A stretch of 64,000 nucleotides of DNA from Candidatus Schekmanbacteria bacterium (GCA_016188575.1 JACPHN010000192.1:1-64000); one strand, 5' to 3'. Positions 1-9,245 are shown, counted from the stretch's first letter. A program made the numbers and translations. The notes: generated from the letters alone by a model not told the origin.

Positions 1-431
1 GGCGTCTCCCCGGACCAGCGGTCCTTCTCGTAGAGCGTCCCGGAAGCGCCCCGCACGGAAAACACCAGCGCGTCGCTGCCGGCCTCGGTCGAGGTCTTCA
101 GCCAGAAGCGGACGCTTCCGGACGCGAGCAGCTCGAGCTCGACTTCCAGCACCGCCGCGCTCCCGTCCGCGAGCGGTGCCGAACGCGCCGCGTAGGTGCC
201 GTCGGCCGCGTCACCGGCGACCACCTGCCACGACCCCGCGGGGCTCGCTTGCCACGGCATCGCGGAGAAATCACCGGCCTCGAAGGACTCGATCGCGGCG
301 CTCGCCGCCGTCGGGACGGTGGCCACGGCGAGAAAACCGGCGCTCGCCACCACTCCAAGGCAATACCCCACAGCGAGAGAGAGAGAGAGACATGACGCGC
401 CGCGGCATGCGAACTTCCTCCGATCAGACAC
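1..431 (-). CDS. Secreted protein, N-terminal part (3' end outside window)
   Basis: About 143 codons are visible; the rest is cut by the left edge. Starting at GTG 431 gives a signal-peptide-like N-terminus: basic VSDRRKF, then a hydrophobic run ending near PTAASA. A mature sequence beginning IESFEAGDF follows. The remainder alternates polar and hydrophobic residues (GSWQVVAGDA, SVRFWLKTSTEAGSDALVFS), as in jelly-roll or laminin-G-like ligand domains of secreted hydrolases. The family cannot be named from this piece. A (GA)8 run lies inside the signal-peptide codons. An ATG next to it opens a different frame lacking a signal peptide, so I rejected it as the start. Secretion is inferred; function is unknown. 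Confidence 0.6.
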   Translation of the reverse strand, partial: MSDRRKFACRGASCLSLSLAVGYCLGVVASAGFLAVATVPTAASAAIESFEAGDFSAMPWQASPAGSWQVVAGDAADGTYAARSAPLADGSAAVLEVELELLASGSVRFWLKTSTEAGSDALVFSVRGASGTLYEKDRWSGET

Positions 432-774
432 GTTGCCCTGGATGCTACCTCGCCCGCGCGAACGACGCAAGCGGCGAGCGTTACCTGAAGCCACCGGCCC
501 GCGGAACAATTCCCCTCGGTTGCGTCTAGCCGGTGGTTTCCCCACTGGACTCGACGCATGGATTTCTGGCGGCTTTCTCGGATCGGACTTTCGCTTTGCG
601 ACGTGATTTTGAGCCAGGGTGGGACACCACCGCGCGAAACACCTACCCATGAAAAAGGGACGAAGGGGGGTATTCGCGATGCGCTTTCCGCGCAGCTTGC
701 CGTCTGGCAGGCGGTGGATTCAGGATTCAGGCCGAGCCTCATCGCTTGAAGCCGCCGTCAAGGCGCGGTAGACT
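432..774. other. Divergent intergenic region, no gene seen
   Basis: This 343-base spacer separates the leftward secreted-protein gene from the rightward protein kinase and should hold both promoters. I see no convincing -35/-10 pair, operator palindrome or small gene. Open frames crossing it have no coding character or recognisable domain. Confidence 0.4.
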
Positions 775-1902
775 ATGGTGCACTCGAATCTACCAACGCC
801 TGAAAGCTCGGTGCTGGCCATGAATTCCCCCCGGCTGGAGAATACGCCGCCTCCGACGGCAGAGGCGCGCATGCTGATCGGTGGCCGCTACCGAGTCATT
901 CGGCCGCTCGGCAGCGGCGGCGTGGGCATGGTTTACCTCGCGACCGACACACAGACCGCCGAGCACGTGGCGGTGAAGGTCCTGTGCGGCGCTTCCGAGT
1001 GGGACGAGGAAAAAGCCAAGCGCTTTGATCGCGAGTTCGAGGCGCTCAAGCAGATGCGCCATACCGGCGTCGTGCGCGTGCTGACCAAGGGATTCTATCG
1101 AGACGAACCCTTTTTCGCCATGGAATACCTGCCCGGATACTCGCTGTCCGACCTGATCGTCGGGCCACCACCGGATACGCGGCAGATTCTCGGTTACGTT
1201 CTGCTGTTCCGCTCCGTCTTCGAGACGCTCAAGTACATCCACGGCGAGGGCATCATTCATCGCGACTTGACCCCCGCGAACATCCGCATCGTTCCCGGTG
1301 GCACCGTCAAGCTCGTCGACTTCGGCCTCGCCAAGGTGAGCATGCCTGGGCCCGAGCTCACGCTGGCCGGCCAGGTCATGGGAACCGCCGCATACATGTC
1401 CCCCGAGCAGGCGAGCGGCGAGCCGATCGACGCGCGCAGCGATCTTTATTCTGCCGGAATCTGCCTTTATCACGCCATCACCGGGTGCCTGCCGTTCGCT
1501 TCCTTCAACCCCATCATCCTCGCCGGAATGCACAAGCTGGACATGCCGTCCACGCCCTCCTTTCGCAACCCGTGCGTGCCGCGGGACGTGGAGGACCTGG
1601 TCATTTCGCTCATGGAGAAAAAGCCGGAAAACCGCTTCCCGTCAGCCGAGGCCGCCCTGAGCGCGCTCGACGAAGTCATGGCGAGTCACCGGGCGGACAA
1701 TCCTCCGCGCTCGGCCGAGCTCACCAGATTGCGCGTGGGCCGCGAGGCCTTTTCGGCGCCGGACGACGGCCCCATGCCGCAGCAGGTCGTCGACGAGGAG
1801 GTGCGAGATACCTCGCCGGCGCGCCGTCGGACCGGTGAGGCGCAGGGGTTTCGCGCAAGGCTCAGAGCGATCTTCCGGGGCAAGCGACCACCAGCAGGTT
1901 GA
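775..1902 (+). CDS. Serine/threonine protein kinase (Hanks type), cytoplasmic
   Basis: This is a complete eukaryotic-like kinase domain of 375 residues. The glycine loop is LGSGGVGMVY (45-54), the ATP-binding lysine is K68 in VAVKVL, the catalytic loop is HRDLTPAN with D164, the metal-binding motif is DFG at 182-184, and the SPE motif lies at 209-211 followed by DARSDLYSAG. All key residues are present, so it should be active. No membrane segment or sensor domain follows; the C-terminal 80 residues are polar and low in complexity. The first ATG is used, with AAGG about 11 bases upstream. ATGs at codons 16 and 33 would also keep the whole kinase domain. It is a lone gene, divergent from a secreted protein and convergent with the next gene; substrates cannot be inferred. 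Confidence 0.9.
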   Translation: MVHSNLPTPESSVLAMNSPRLENTPPPTAEARMLIGGRYRVIRPLGSGGVGMVYLATDTQTAEHVAVKVLCGASEWDEEKAKRFDREFEALKQMRHTGVVRVLTKGFYRDEPFFAMEYLPGYSLSDLIVGPPPDTRQILGYVLLFRSVFETLKYIHGEGIIHRDLTPANIRIVPGGTVKLVDFGLAKVSMPGPELTLAGQVMGTAAYMSPEQASGEPIDARSDLYSAGICLYHAITGCLPFASFNPIILAGMHKLDMPSTPSFRNPCVPRDVEDLVISLMEKKPENRFPSAEAALSALDEVMASHRADNPPRSAELTRLRVGREAFSAPDDGPMPQQVVDEEVRDTSPARRRTGEAQGFRARLRAIFRGKRPPAG

Positions 1903-1926
1903 AACGCGCCGCGCTCCTCGTGTCGA

Positions 1927-3276
1927 TCAGTAGTTGAGGGCGGCACCCATGACGAAGTGCCAATCCTGGAGCTCCTCCTTTCCCAGGAGAAATGGCAAGC
2001 CGCGACCGGCCTCCACGAAAAACTCGAAGGCCTGGGGGATCGGATTGCCTGGCTGGCGCAGCTCGTGGCGCAGTTGTCGCAACGAGAACCGGATCGCCGC
2101 GGTGGTGACCCTGGTGTCGGCGGTGAGAACCTCCAGCGTGAGCTTCGGCGAGGTGCCACTGCCGCGGTTCTGAATGATGAGATCGAGCTTGTAGCTGAGC
2201 GCTACCGACCACGGCGTCGCGCGCGAGTTCGGCTCGACAGGCAACATGAGCCCCGAGCGCCAGTGCAGCCGTGCCACGTAGTCGTATTGCGCGAGCCGGC
2301 GAAACGACCGGTCCCGCTGTAGCGCCAGCTCCACCAGCCCGCGGAAGAGCTTCTGTCCTTCGATGTCCGCCCACTCGCTGAGCGCCGTCAGGTCCACCAC
2401 ATACTCCGGTGTCTCGAAGATGAAGCCCATGCGCAGCCGCGGCTCGAGGCTCACGCCGAGCTTCGTCAGGTCGGTGCGCAGGCCGAGCCGCAGCAATCCG
2501 CTCTCGTCTTGCCAGAGCCGCACGATGGATCCGATCTTGCCCTGATTCGACAGCGACGTCGTTACCAACACGGCGGTGGCGAGTGTCCACTCCGAAGCCA
2601 GGAGCGAGGTCAGCACCCGATCCCAGTCGGTGCGCAGCCCGGTGGCATGCGCGAGCAGGTAGACGCTGAGGTCCCAGAGCGACTCCTCGTCGAGGTTCTC
2701 ATTCAACAGCGCCGTGACCTTGTTCAGGGCGAGCTGGGCCGAAGCTTTCGGGAAGGCGATGTCCTCGTGCCACGGAGCGCTTCCGGAAAAGGAATAGGTA
2801 TAGAAGGGCGCGGCGTGGAAATGCGGTGCAGAGCTGTAGCGCGCGCGCAACTTGAGCAGGAACGCCATCCAATCCCGATAGGCGCGCTCCATGGCCAGGT
2901 GGGTCGCGGCGTGCAAGGTGTAGGGGCTCCGCACGACGCGGTCGAGCACCCAGCGGTCGACGAGAATGCGCCGCGACGAGACGAAGAAGTTCACGTCGCT
3001 CTGGATCTGCCAGAGACGTTTTTCCAGACGGATCAGCGACCAGTACGAGCTGAGGCCGCTGTAGAGCTGGCTCTCGTCGGGTGCCAGCCGACCGCTGAGG
3101 GGATCGAGGACGTCTTCCGGCGGCAGCAGGTCACCCAGCTCGGATGATGTCGACGCACCGCCGGCCTGGGGAGCGAGGGCGGATTCAGCCGCCGCGGCCG
3201 GGTCGGCGAGATGCGCACTAACCCACACTACCGCCATGACGGCGAGCACAAGCATGGCGCGCTTCCAGTGGGACAC
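1927..3276 (-). CDS. Secreted protein of unknown function
   Basis: A 449-residue protein with a clear N-terminal signal sequence: basic SHWKRA, a hydrophobic core LVLAVMAVVWVSA, and a likely cleavage near DPAAAA. The first half is helical and rich in Arg and Leu. The second half consists of short alternating strands (RMGFIFETPEYVVDL, DYVARLHWRSGLML, LSYKLDLIIQN). It ends in HFVMGAALNY, a C-terminal aromatic residue as in outer-membrane barrels. The likely location is periplasm or outer membrane, by inference. The start is a GTG at 3276 with a poor ribosome site; an ATG seven codons downstream is an alternative. I do not recognise the family. Confidence 0.6.
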   Translation of the reverse strand: MSHWKRAMLVLAVMAVVWVSAHLADPAAAAESALAPQAGGASTSSELGDLLPPEDVLDPLSGRLAPDESQLYSGLSSYWSLIRLEKRLWQIQSDVNFFVSSRRILVDRWVLDRVVRSPYTLHAATHLAMERAYRDWMAFLLKLRARYSSAPHFHAAPFYTYSFSGSAPWHEDIAFPKASAQLALNKVTALLNENLDEESLWDLSVYLLAHATGLRTDWDRVLTSLLASEWTLATAVLVTTSLSNQGKIGSIVRLWQDESGLLRLGLRTDLTKLGVSLEPRLRMGFIFETPEYVVDLTALSEWADIEGQKLFRGLVELALQRDRSFRRLAQYDYVARLHWRSGLMLPVEPNSRATPWSVALSYKLDLIIQNRGSGTSPKLTLEVLTADTRVTTAAIRFSLRQLRHELRQPGNPIPQAFEFFVEAGRGLPFLLGKEELQDWHFVMGAALNY

Positions 3277-3300
3277 CGATAGGCTCGGGAATGCGATTAC

Positions 3301-3798
3301 TCAGAAACAGTCGATGCAGGCAGTCCAGGCGGCGACGATATCCGAGCTGGTGTCAATGAGCACCACCCGCTCAATGGGAGAGCTCGAGAACGAGCGAATC
3401 GCCGCAAACATCTCCGCCGCGGCAACTTCGGGCGAGACGCCGCCCCGGCCCGTGCCAAACCCGGGTAGCGCCACGGACTTGAAGCCGCCGTCTTCGGTCG
3501 CCTTGAGCGCGGCACGCGTCGCCTGCCCCACCTGCTTGGCGTCCGCGGACGCCGCCCCGACAGGCATCGTCGGCACATGAATAATGGCCTTGAACCGGGT
3601 CCGGCCACCCTCGGTCACCACCGCCGCTCCCACGGCGATCGGCGCCTTCGCCGCCACCTGCTGGGCGATGTCGGCACCCGCGGCTTCCGTGATCATACTC
3701 GCCAGCCCCGCCTCCATCTTCCCCTCCGCGTCGGCGGGATTCGCGATGGCGTCGGTATCCGCCTCGAGGATGCTTCCTTCTCGAATGTCCACTTGCAT
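3301..3798 (-). CDS. Macro-domain protein (ADP-ribose-binding type)
   Basis: A single-domain protein of 165 residues. It opens MQVDIREGSILEADTDAIAN and continues with IIHVPTMP, LPGFGTGRGGVSPEVAA and a C-terminal VVLIDTSSDI, the order of strands expected in a macro domain. These proteins bind ADP-ribose or O-acetyl-ADP-ribose and many hydrolyse it. The usual NAANxxLxxGGGV loop is altered here to NPADAEGKMEAGL, so catalytic activity is uncertain although the fold looks intact. A strong GGAGG lies nine bases before the ATG. It stands alone between a secreted protein and the ABC1 kinase on the same strand. Confidence 0.8.
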   Translation of the reverse strand: MQVDIREGSILEADTDAIANPADAEGKMEAGLASMITEAAGADIAQQVAAKAPIAVGAAVVTEGGRTRFKAIIHVPTMPVGAASADAKQVGQATRAALKATEDGGFKSVALPGFGTGRGGVSPEVAAAEMFAAIRSFSSSPIERVVLIDTSSDIVAAWTACIDCF

Positions 3799-3873
3799 TG
3801 ACCACTACCTCCGGCTGGCTGCCAGACAACCCTGGCTCTTATCACCAACCGCCAGCTTGAGCAATCACCGGGG

Positions 3874-5190
3874 TCACGACGGCAGGTATCGGCGCAGCAG
3901 CGACGGCCACAGGGTCGCGGCGCCGAGCTTCCTGAGGTTGCCATACATGCCGACGAGAACGCGGTCGAAAAAGATAATGTCCGGGGGCACCACGTACGAA
4001 AGAAAGGTCTTCCAGTACCGCAAGGCGAGCATCGACAGCTCGTTGTGGATGTCGCTCTTGCCCCAATCGTAGGGTCGCTCGGACGTCCACGGAGGCAACA
4101 GGACGTCGCCGAATTCTTTGATGATGGATTGCTCGATCACCGTGCCCTCGGGATCGTAGAACCCGAGTGTGCGCAGGTCGTCGCCGATCCGGCCGAAGCA
4201 ACCATCGAGCGCCGCCCGGACGACGGCGGCATAGCTCTTCACAAATGCGTCAGGAAAGCGTTTGACGCAGCCGAAATCGTACATGACCAGCCGATCATCC
4301 GGCGTGAACGCGAAGTTGGCCAGGTTGGGATCCGCATGTAGCATGCGGAGCTCGAAGAACTGGCGCATGATGAGCTCCCCCATCAGTGATCCGAAGTAGT
4401 CTCGCCGGTGCTGGCTCACGCCCGGTGCGCACAAGTCGTCGGCCCGCCAACCGCCGACGTACTCCATGGTCAGCACCGCCTTTGCGGAAAGCTCCTCGAC
4501 AGGTTCCGGAATGATGACCCGCCGCTCGCCCGCGAACAGCTCGCGAAACTCGCGCAAGTTGCGCGCCTCAAGCTCATAGTCGAGCTCCTCCACGAGCCGC
4601 TGGCGCAGCTCCTGAAACAAGGACTCGACGTTTTCCTTCGGGCGCACCTGGCCGAGCGCCCGAAAGAGGACCTTGAGATTCTTGAAGTCACTTTCGATCG
4701 TTCTGTCGACGCCGGGGTACTGAATCTTGACGACCACTTTGCGGCCGTCCCGCGTCACGGCGCGGTGCACCTGACCGATAGACGCGGACGAGTGCGGCTC
4801 GGTGTGAAACTCGGCAAAGCACGCTTCGACGGGCCTTCCAAGCTGCTCCTCCACCTGCCGGCGAATCGAGGAAAACGACACCGCTGGAGCGTCCTGTTGG
4901 AGACCGGACAGGATGTCGGTGATCTCCTTGGGGAGCACATCCGCCTGCAGGCTCAGCATCTGGCCGACCTTCATGATCGCCCCTTTGAGCTCACCCATGG
5001 TCCGCGCCATGCGTTCGGCGTTGCGAACGTTGGCGCGGACGAGGGAGGCCGCTGCGGATTCTCGGGACACTACCGCCGCGCGCACTTTTTGCCCGAGATA
5101 GCTGGCGCCGACTTTCGTCGTGAGCGAGCCGACCTTGAGAAAGCGCGTCAGCCGCGACTGCGGGAAGCGTGAGGAGCCGTCATTGCTCAC
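3874..5190 (-). CDS. ABC1/UbiB/AarF-family atypical kinase
   Basis: This 438-residue protein is of the ABC1 (UbiB/COQ8) family, atypical kinases linked to isoprenoid lipid or ubiquinone metabolism. Diagnostic segments include the family KxGQ motif in MKVGQMLSLQADVLP, the alanine-rich loop replacement SASIGQVHRAV, the lysine in VVVKIQYPGV, ELDYELEARN, the catalytic region MLHADPNLANF, and the metal-binding YDFGCVK. An in-frame ORF extends upstream but runs through the aldolase gene. The GTG at 5190 overlaps the aldolase stop as GTGA and is the better start. That four-base overlap implies translational coupling to the upstream aldolase. No C-terminal membrane anchor is obvious. Confidence 0.88.
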   Translation of the reverse strand: MSNDGSSRFPQSRLTRFLKVGSLTTKVGASYLGQKVRAAVVSRESAAASLVRANVRNAERMARTMGELKGAIMKVGQMLSLQADVLPKEITDILSGLQQDAPAVSFSSIRRQVEEQLGRPVEACFAEFHTEPHSSASIGQVHRAVTRDGRKVVVKIQYPGVDRTIESDFKNLKVLFRALGQVRPKENVESLFQELRQRLVEELDYELEARNLREFRELFAGERRVIIPEPVEELSAKAVLTMEYVGGWRADDLCAPGVSQHRRDYFGSLMGELIMRQFFELRMLHADPNLANFAFTPDDRLVMYDFGCVKRFPDAFVKSYAAVVRAALDGCFGRIGDDLRTLGFYDPEGTVIEQSIIKEFGDVLLPPWTSERPYDWGKSDIHNELSMLALRYWKTFLSYVVPPDIIFFDRVLVGMYGNLRKLGAATLWPSLLRRYLPS

Positions 5191-6107
5191 GACTTGTAGA
5201 TCTCCATAATCTTCCTGAGAAGAGCGACGCCGTCGGCCTTCGGGCGCTGGAAGGAGTTTCGCCCAATGATGGACCCGAAACTGCCGCCGCGGTGGATCTG
5301 ACGGCACTCTTCCAGGACGTCCGCCTCGGCCTTGGCGGCCCCGCCGCTGAAGATGACGATACGTCGCCCGTCAAAGGCGCTCTGGACAACGTGCCTGACG
5401 CGTTCAGAGAGCGTCGCGATGGGGATCTCGCGAGTCTCGTAGACTTTCTTTGCCTCGGGGACCTCGAGATGGGCGGTCGGCGGCTTTACCTTGATGACGT
5501 GAGCGCCGAGCTGGGCGGCGATCTGTGCGGCGTAGGCCACCACGTCCACGGCGGTCTCACCGGCGGCCGACAGCGAACCGCCGCGTGGGTACGACCAGAC
5601 GACGACCGCCAGCCCCACGGCCTTGGCCTCTTGTGCCAGCTCGCGCAGCTCCCCGAACATCTCGTTGCGATAGGAGGAGCCCGGATAGATGGTGAAGCCG
5701 ATGGCCGAGCATCCGAGGCGCAGCGCATCGTCGACCGAGGCCGTAACGGCGGGGCAAGGATCGTCGCCCTTGACGAGGATGTCGGAGTTGTTGAGCTTGA
5801 GGATGAGCGGGATCTCGCCCGCAAACTGGGCCGCCGCGGCCTCCAGCGCGCCGAGCGGGGCCGCGTAGGCGTTGCACCCCGCTTCCAATGCGAGCTCGAA
5901 GAAGTAGCGCGGGTCGTAGCCGGCGGGATTTGCCGCGAACGTGCGCGCCGGGCCGTGCTCGAATCCCTGATCCACGGGAAGAATGACCATCTTGCCCGTG
6001 CCACCTAGCGTACCGTGGTTCAGCATGCGCGCCAGGTTCGCCTTCGTGCCGGGGTTGTCAGCGGAGTACCAGCCGAGTATCTCACGAACGCGGGCCGAAT
6101 GGGACAT
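5187..6107 (-). CDS. fbaB: Class I fructose-bisphosphate aldolase, FbaB/DhnA type
   Basis: This 306-residue protein matches the metal-independent archaeal/DhnA-type aldolase family, which interconverts fructose-1,6-bisphosphate with glyceraldehyde-3-phosphate and dihydroxyacetone phosphate. Typical segments are ILPVDQGFEHGPARTF (residues 42-57), LILKLNNSD, IGFTIYPGSSYRNEM, VVVWSYPRGG, HVIKVKPP carrying the likely Schiff-base lysine (K206 or K208), and IVIFSGGAAK with IIGRNSFQRP near the end. A strong GGGAGGAGA precedes the ATG. The stop overlaps the start of the ABC1 kinase, so the two form an operon. The family has other uses (for example 2-amino-3,7-dideoxyheptulosonate synthesis), but this length and motif set favour the aldolase. 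Confidence 0.9.
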   Translation of the reverse strand: MSHSARVREILGWYSADNPGTKANLARMLNHGTLGGTGKMVILPVDQGFEHGPARTFAANPAGYDPRYFFELALEAGCNAYAAPLGALEAAAAQFAGEIPLILKLNNSDILVKGDDPCPAVTASVDDALRLGCSAIGFTIYPGSSYRNEMFGELRELAQEAKAVGLAVVVWSYPRGGSLSAAGETAVDVVAYAAQIAAQLGAHVIKVKPPTAHLEVPEAKKVYETREIPIATLSERVRHVVQSAFDGRRIVIFSGGAAKAEADVLEECRQIHRGGSFGSIIGRNSFQRPKADGVALLRKIMEIYKS

Positions 6108-6181
6108 CGTCTCCTCCCTTCCAGCGGTTGTTCCCGGTCCCTCGCGGGACGGGACACGAAATCGCCATTGTCGTCATCATT

Positions 6182-6335
6182 ATCATCTATTCGTCAGCCG
6201 GTCCGAAACCCCACCCTTCAGGGCGGAATCGCCGCGGAACCCCGGCCTGAAGGCCAGGGTGTCAGCGGTGGTTTGGGCGGGTTTTGACCCCGCTCAAACC
6301 TGTCGCCGGCCTAAAGGCCGGCAGCCTTGTTGGTC
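6182..6335. repeat. Dispersed small repeat, copy 1 (transposon-end-like)
   Basis: This region holds two hairpins: one with CCCTTCAGGG near the left and one, GCCGGCCTAAAGGCCGGC, near the right. The left about 57 bases are nearly identical to 36844-36900, and the right hairpin with its flank recurs at 36965-36990. A decayed inverted copy of the left part lies at 31105-31150. The pattern is that of a small non-autonomous element with palindromic ends, like those mobilised by IS200/IS605 transposases. No gene lies within. It occupies most of the spacer between the aldolase and the GAF-TPR gene. Confidence 0.7.
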
Positions 6336-6398
6336 ATCATCAACATCCGCCGCCCCGGTCGTGGGGCGGCGTGCGCAAGCGCGGCGCAGCTTCCGCTG

Positions 6399-8039
6399 TC
6401 AGCGCCGCGAAGCATTGTAACGGGCCTTGGTGAGCAGTTTCTCCGCGGTCGAGTTCGTCGGATCGAGAAACAGGACCTTGCGCAGCGCCGCCGCGCACGC
6501 GTCGAGCTCGTTCGTCTTGAGAAGCCGTTTGCCTTCCTTCAGCAACTGCTTGATGCGGAGCGCGCGCTCGCGCTCCTCCTGCTTCTTCTCCAGGAATTCC
6601 TGCTCGAGGAGCTGCTTGGAGAGCACGTCGACAGCGCGCAGAATGAGCGCATTGGCAGGGTCGTGCCGCAGCGCTGTGCGGAGCTCGGAGAGCGCTTCGC
6701 GCAACTTTCCTTCGTGTTGCAACCGTTCTGCCCGCTCGCGATGGTAGCCCGCGGGATCGGCGAGCTGCCGTTGCCGCTGACGCGCCTGGATTTCGTCGAG
6801 TCGGGCGAGCAGCTCCCGTGCCTGGGCGTGCTGGGGAACGGCCTGAAACACCTGACGCAGCGCCGCGCGGGATTCTTCGTACTGGCCGCGCCGATGGAGC
6901 TCCTCGGCGGTCGACATGGCGGTGGCGACATTCCTGGCCTGCTCGCGCTGCGCGGCCTCGACCTTGCGGAGCTCCTCGGAAAGAAGGCTGTTCGCCTGGG
7001 ACAGCAGTCGTCGCGCGTCGGGCAAGTCGGGGTGCGAGCGCAGCACGATTTGCAGCTCGTCGATCGCCTCCTGATACATGCGCTGGCGGAGATACTCGCG
7101 CGGCCGCACGAGCCAGTCGTCCGCGTCCTCGCGGGCGCGGGCGACGCGCTGGCGAACGATTTCGCGGCTCAGCTCGCGCGCCTCCGGGTTGTCGGGGTCG
7201 GCGTCGAGGTAGGCCATGATGCAGGATTCGGCTTCCTGGAGCCGGTTTCGCGCCAGCATCTCCCGGGCGCGAACCAGAAGGAAGTTGGATACGGCGAGAG
7301 GTTCGAGGTGATCGAGAGCTTCCTGCGAGGAGTCCGTCGGAGGCGGCGGGGTCGGGCCGCGGGGGGCGGCGGGGCGCGCCTCGTCCTCGGCGAAAATCGC
7401 CTCGTCGGCGTCGAGCTCGGCGAGAACGAAGGGCGGAATGGGGCGCGGGGTAGTGTCCACCATGGTGGCCGGGGGTGCCTCAGGGGTGGTCTCGCCGCTC
7501 CGCCGCAGCTCCTCGAGGCGCTCGCCAGCCGCGGCCGCCAGGAGCAGAAGCCAGGAGCGATCGTGATCCTCGGCGCCGCCCGGAGAAGTGGAGAGATTGA
7601 GCACTCCGAGCAGGCGCGTGCCGGCAGTGCCCTCCTCGGCAACCTTGACCGGCACGCAAACGTCGATCTCGAGCTCGCGCAGCAGCTCCGCCATGGTGGT
7701 GGAAACTCCCCAGCGGGGGTCGGCGAGCAGCTTGCTGACCGTGATCGTGCGTTTGGCGCGGCGCAGCGCCAGCACGAACGGATCGGAGGCGCGGATGCGG
7801 GCGCGCCTGGAGACGGCCTGGGGAATGCCGCGGCTGTTGGCGAGGCCGAGGTAGTCGTCGTCGCCGACGAGGAAGAAGGAAACGTGCGTATAGCCGCAGT
7901 CTTCGTGCAGCGCCCGAACGATTTCGGCGATCACGTCGTTGGGACGGGACAGATTGTCTAACCTGTCAAGCAGCTCATCCAAAATGCGGGACCCGAGTGG
8001 TGATGGGTACGAGCCGGCCGACGAATGCCCTGCGCGCAC
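6399..8039 (-). CDS. GAF-domain and TPR-repeat protein
   Basis: A 546-residue protein with two parts. Residues about 20-170 look like a GAF sensor domain (RILDELLDRLDNL, THVSFFLVGDDDYLGLANSR, TITVSKLLADPRWG, LGVLNLSTSP). After an acidic/proline linker, the C-terminal 300 residues are TPR-like helices (NRLQEAESCIMAYLDADPDNP, EAIDELQIVLRSHPDLPDA, YEESRAALRQVFQAVPQHA, ALSELRTALRHDPANAL, LDACAAALRKVLFLDPTN) with a basic coiled stretch near the end. No output enzyme is attached, so it is probably a ligand-sensing scaffold. GTG 8039, with GGGAG nine bases upstream, is chosen; longer in-frame starts would run into the preceding gene, and a TTG at the GAF boundary is an alternative. Confidence 0.7.
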   Translation of the reverse strand: MRAGHSSAGSYPSPLGSRILDELLDRLDNLSRPNDVIAEIVRALHEDCGYTHVSFFLVGDDDYLGLANSRGIPQAVSRRARIRASDPFVLALRRAKRTITVSKLLADPRWGVSTTMAELLRELEIDVCVPVKVAEEGTAGTRLLGVLNLSTSPGGAEDHDRSWLLLLAAAAGERLEELRRSGETTPEAPPATMVDTTPRPIPPFVLAELDADEAIFAEDEARPAAPRGPTPPPPTDSSQEALDHLEPLAVSNFLLVRAREMLARNRLQEAESCIMAYLDADPDNPEARELSREIVRQRVARAREDADDWLVRPREYLRQRMYQEAIDELQIVLRSHPDLPDARRLLSQANSLLSEELRKVEAAQREQARNVATAMSTAEELHRRGQYEESRAALRQVFQAVPQHAQARELLARLDEIQARQRQRQLADPAGYHRERAERLQHEGKLREALSELRTALRHDPANALILRAVDVLSKQLLEQEFLEKKQEERERALRIKQLLKEGKRLLKTNELDACAAALRKVLFLDPTNSTAEKLLTKARYNASRR

Positions 8040-8118
8040 AAAAGGGCGCTCCCAGTGTATGGTGGACCGCCCGAAATGTAAAGAGCGGGGGCCGCATGCC
8101 ACACGCATTGCGCTCGCC

Positions 8119-9084
8119 CTACAGCCGGCTGACCCCGAGCCGCTGGACGTGCTCGCCACGTTCTTCCATCTGGCGAATCGCAGCTTCGGTGTGTCTCCAC
8201 CAGGAAAGCGGCCCGGCGTCCGCCAGCGGGTCGAGCCGCAGGCCCTCTTGCTGCGTGCTTTTCCGCCAACCCTCGACATACTCGGCAAAAAGCTTCCAGA
8301 ACGCGTCGCGATACCGGACCGGCAGCGTCTCCGGGTCGAAGTGAAAGCGAATCCCTGTCTCGGACGAGGCGGTGAGCACCAGCACCCGCGATTCGGGGCC
8401 GGTCACCGCCACGGCGATGCCATCCTCCGGCAACGCCACCCGGCCCGTGTGCTCTTCGACGAGCCCGAGGGAACGCAGGATCGCGGCGAGCACGTAGGTC
8501 TGGATGCCCGCGAGTGCCTCATAGGCGCGGCCGATGTAGCCGGCGACAGCGGAACCGGAAAATCGATCCCGTGGTGATGTTGCCCACCAGATGGCGAAAC
8601 TGGCGGTCGGCGCCTCGGCGTCGTGCGTCCCCAGCAGATCGGCGCCCCACGCGCGAAGCTGTGGGCGCGGCGCGGCCCTGGACAGCGGCGCGGGGGCGAA
8701 ATACACCGGTTCGGGCTCGCCGAGCTTTGCCAGCAGCTCGGCCGCGCCCCAAAACTGCTCGGCGGCCTCGGTGCCGGCATCGCCGTACACGAACACGCAC
8801 ACGTGCCGATCGCCGTCGAGCACCTCGTAGGGCACCTCCAGAACGCCGTCAGGGGTCAGGCGTGTCTGTGCCACCGCTGCCAGCTTCATGCCACCTTCGC
8901 CCTTTGGCAGGGCCTCGCTCAACCGCGCGGCGAAGAAGATCCGGTTGATCGGGTGAACGGGGTCATGGGGAAAAGGAAGCGGCGGGGTCACGAGCACTGG
9001 CCAGTGCGAGGGGGCGTTGCTCGCCCATCGCATGCTGGCGGCCGTATCGCCGCGCGCCGCCCGGTTTTTGCCAGATGGCCGCAT
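8119..9084 (-). CDS. Conserved-looking protein of unknown function
   Basis: A 321-residue protein that I do not recognise. ATG 9084 is preceded by GAGGAGAAGCACC, a good ribosome site. The frame stays open upstream to a further ATG at 9249, which arises at the end of the TnpB element. The protein is soluble-looking, with alternating helices and strands (LEVPYEVLDGDRHVCVFVYG, FRFHF-like strands, FAEYVEGWRKSTQ). It has no signal peptide, lipobox or membrane span. Its position directly downstream of the transposon-split gene suggests the two were once co-transcribed. The open codons between 9085 and 9245 have coding-like third-position GC and may be the tail of the interrupted gene or a longer N-terminus of this one. 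Confidence 0.55.
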   Translation of the reverse strand: MRPSGKNRAARGDTAASMRWASNAPSHWPVLVTPPLPFPHDPVHPINRIFFAARLSEALPKGEGGMKLAAVAQTRLTPDGVLEVPYEVLDGDRHVCVFVYGDAGTEAAEQFWGAAELLAKLGEPEPVYFAPAPLSRAAPRPQLRAWGADLLGTHDAEAPTASFAIWWATSPRDRFSGSAVAGYIGRAYEALAGIQTYVLAAILRSLGLVEEHTGRVALPEDGIAVAVTGPESRVLVLTASSETGIRFHFDPETLPVRYRDAFWKLFAEYVEGWRKSTQQEGLRLDPLADAGPLSWWRHTEAAIRQMEERGEHVQRLGVSRL

Positions 9085-9245
9085 GGTGCTTCTCCTCGCG
9101 CGTTTGCGGTCGGAAATAGTCGCGTGGATCCACAGCGTATCGCTGTCGACATGGCCAGCGAGGATGTGCTTGACGAGTACAATGGGCTCGAGCCAGGTTT
9201 TGTTCACGCCGAGCTGCGCGGCGCGCATGCGGTCAGTGGCTGGCT

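Noticed and set aside
375-391. (GA)8 microsatellite as a regulatory element
   Set aside because: It lies within the signal-peptide codons of the leftward secreted-protein gene once the GTG start at 431 is used.
6327-7961. Long open frame on the plus strand opposite the GAF-TPR gene
   Set aside because: It mirrors the codon pattern of the real gene in GC-rich DNA, shows no domain, and has Arg/Leu/Gly-skewed composition.
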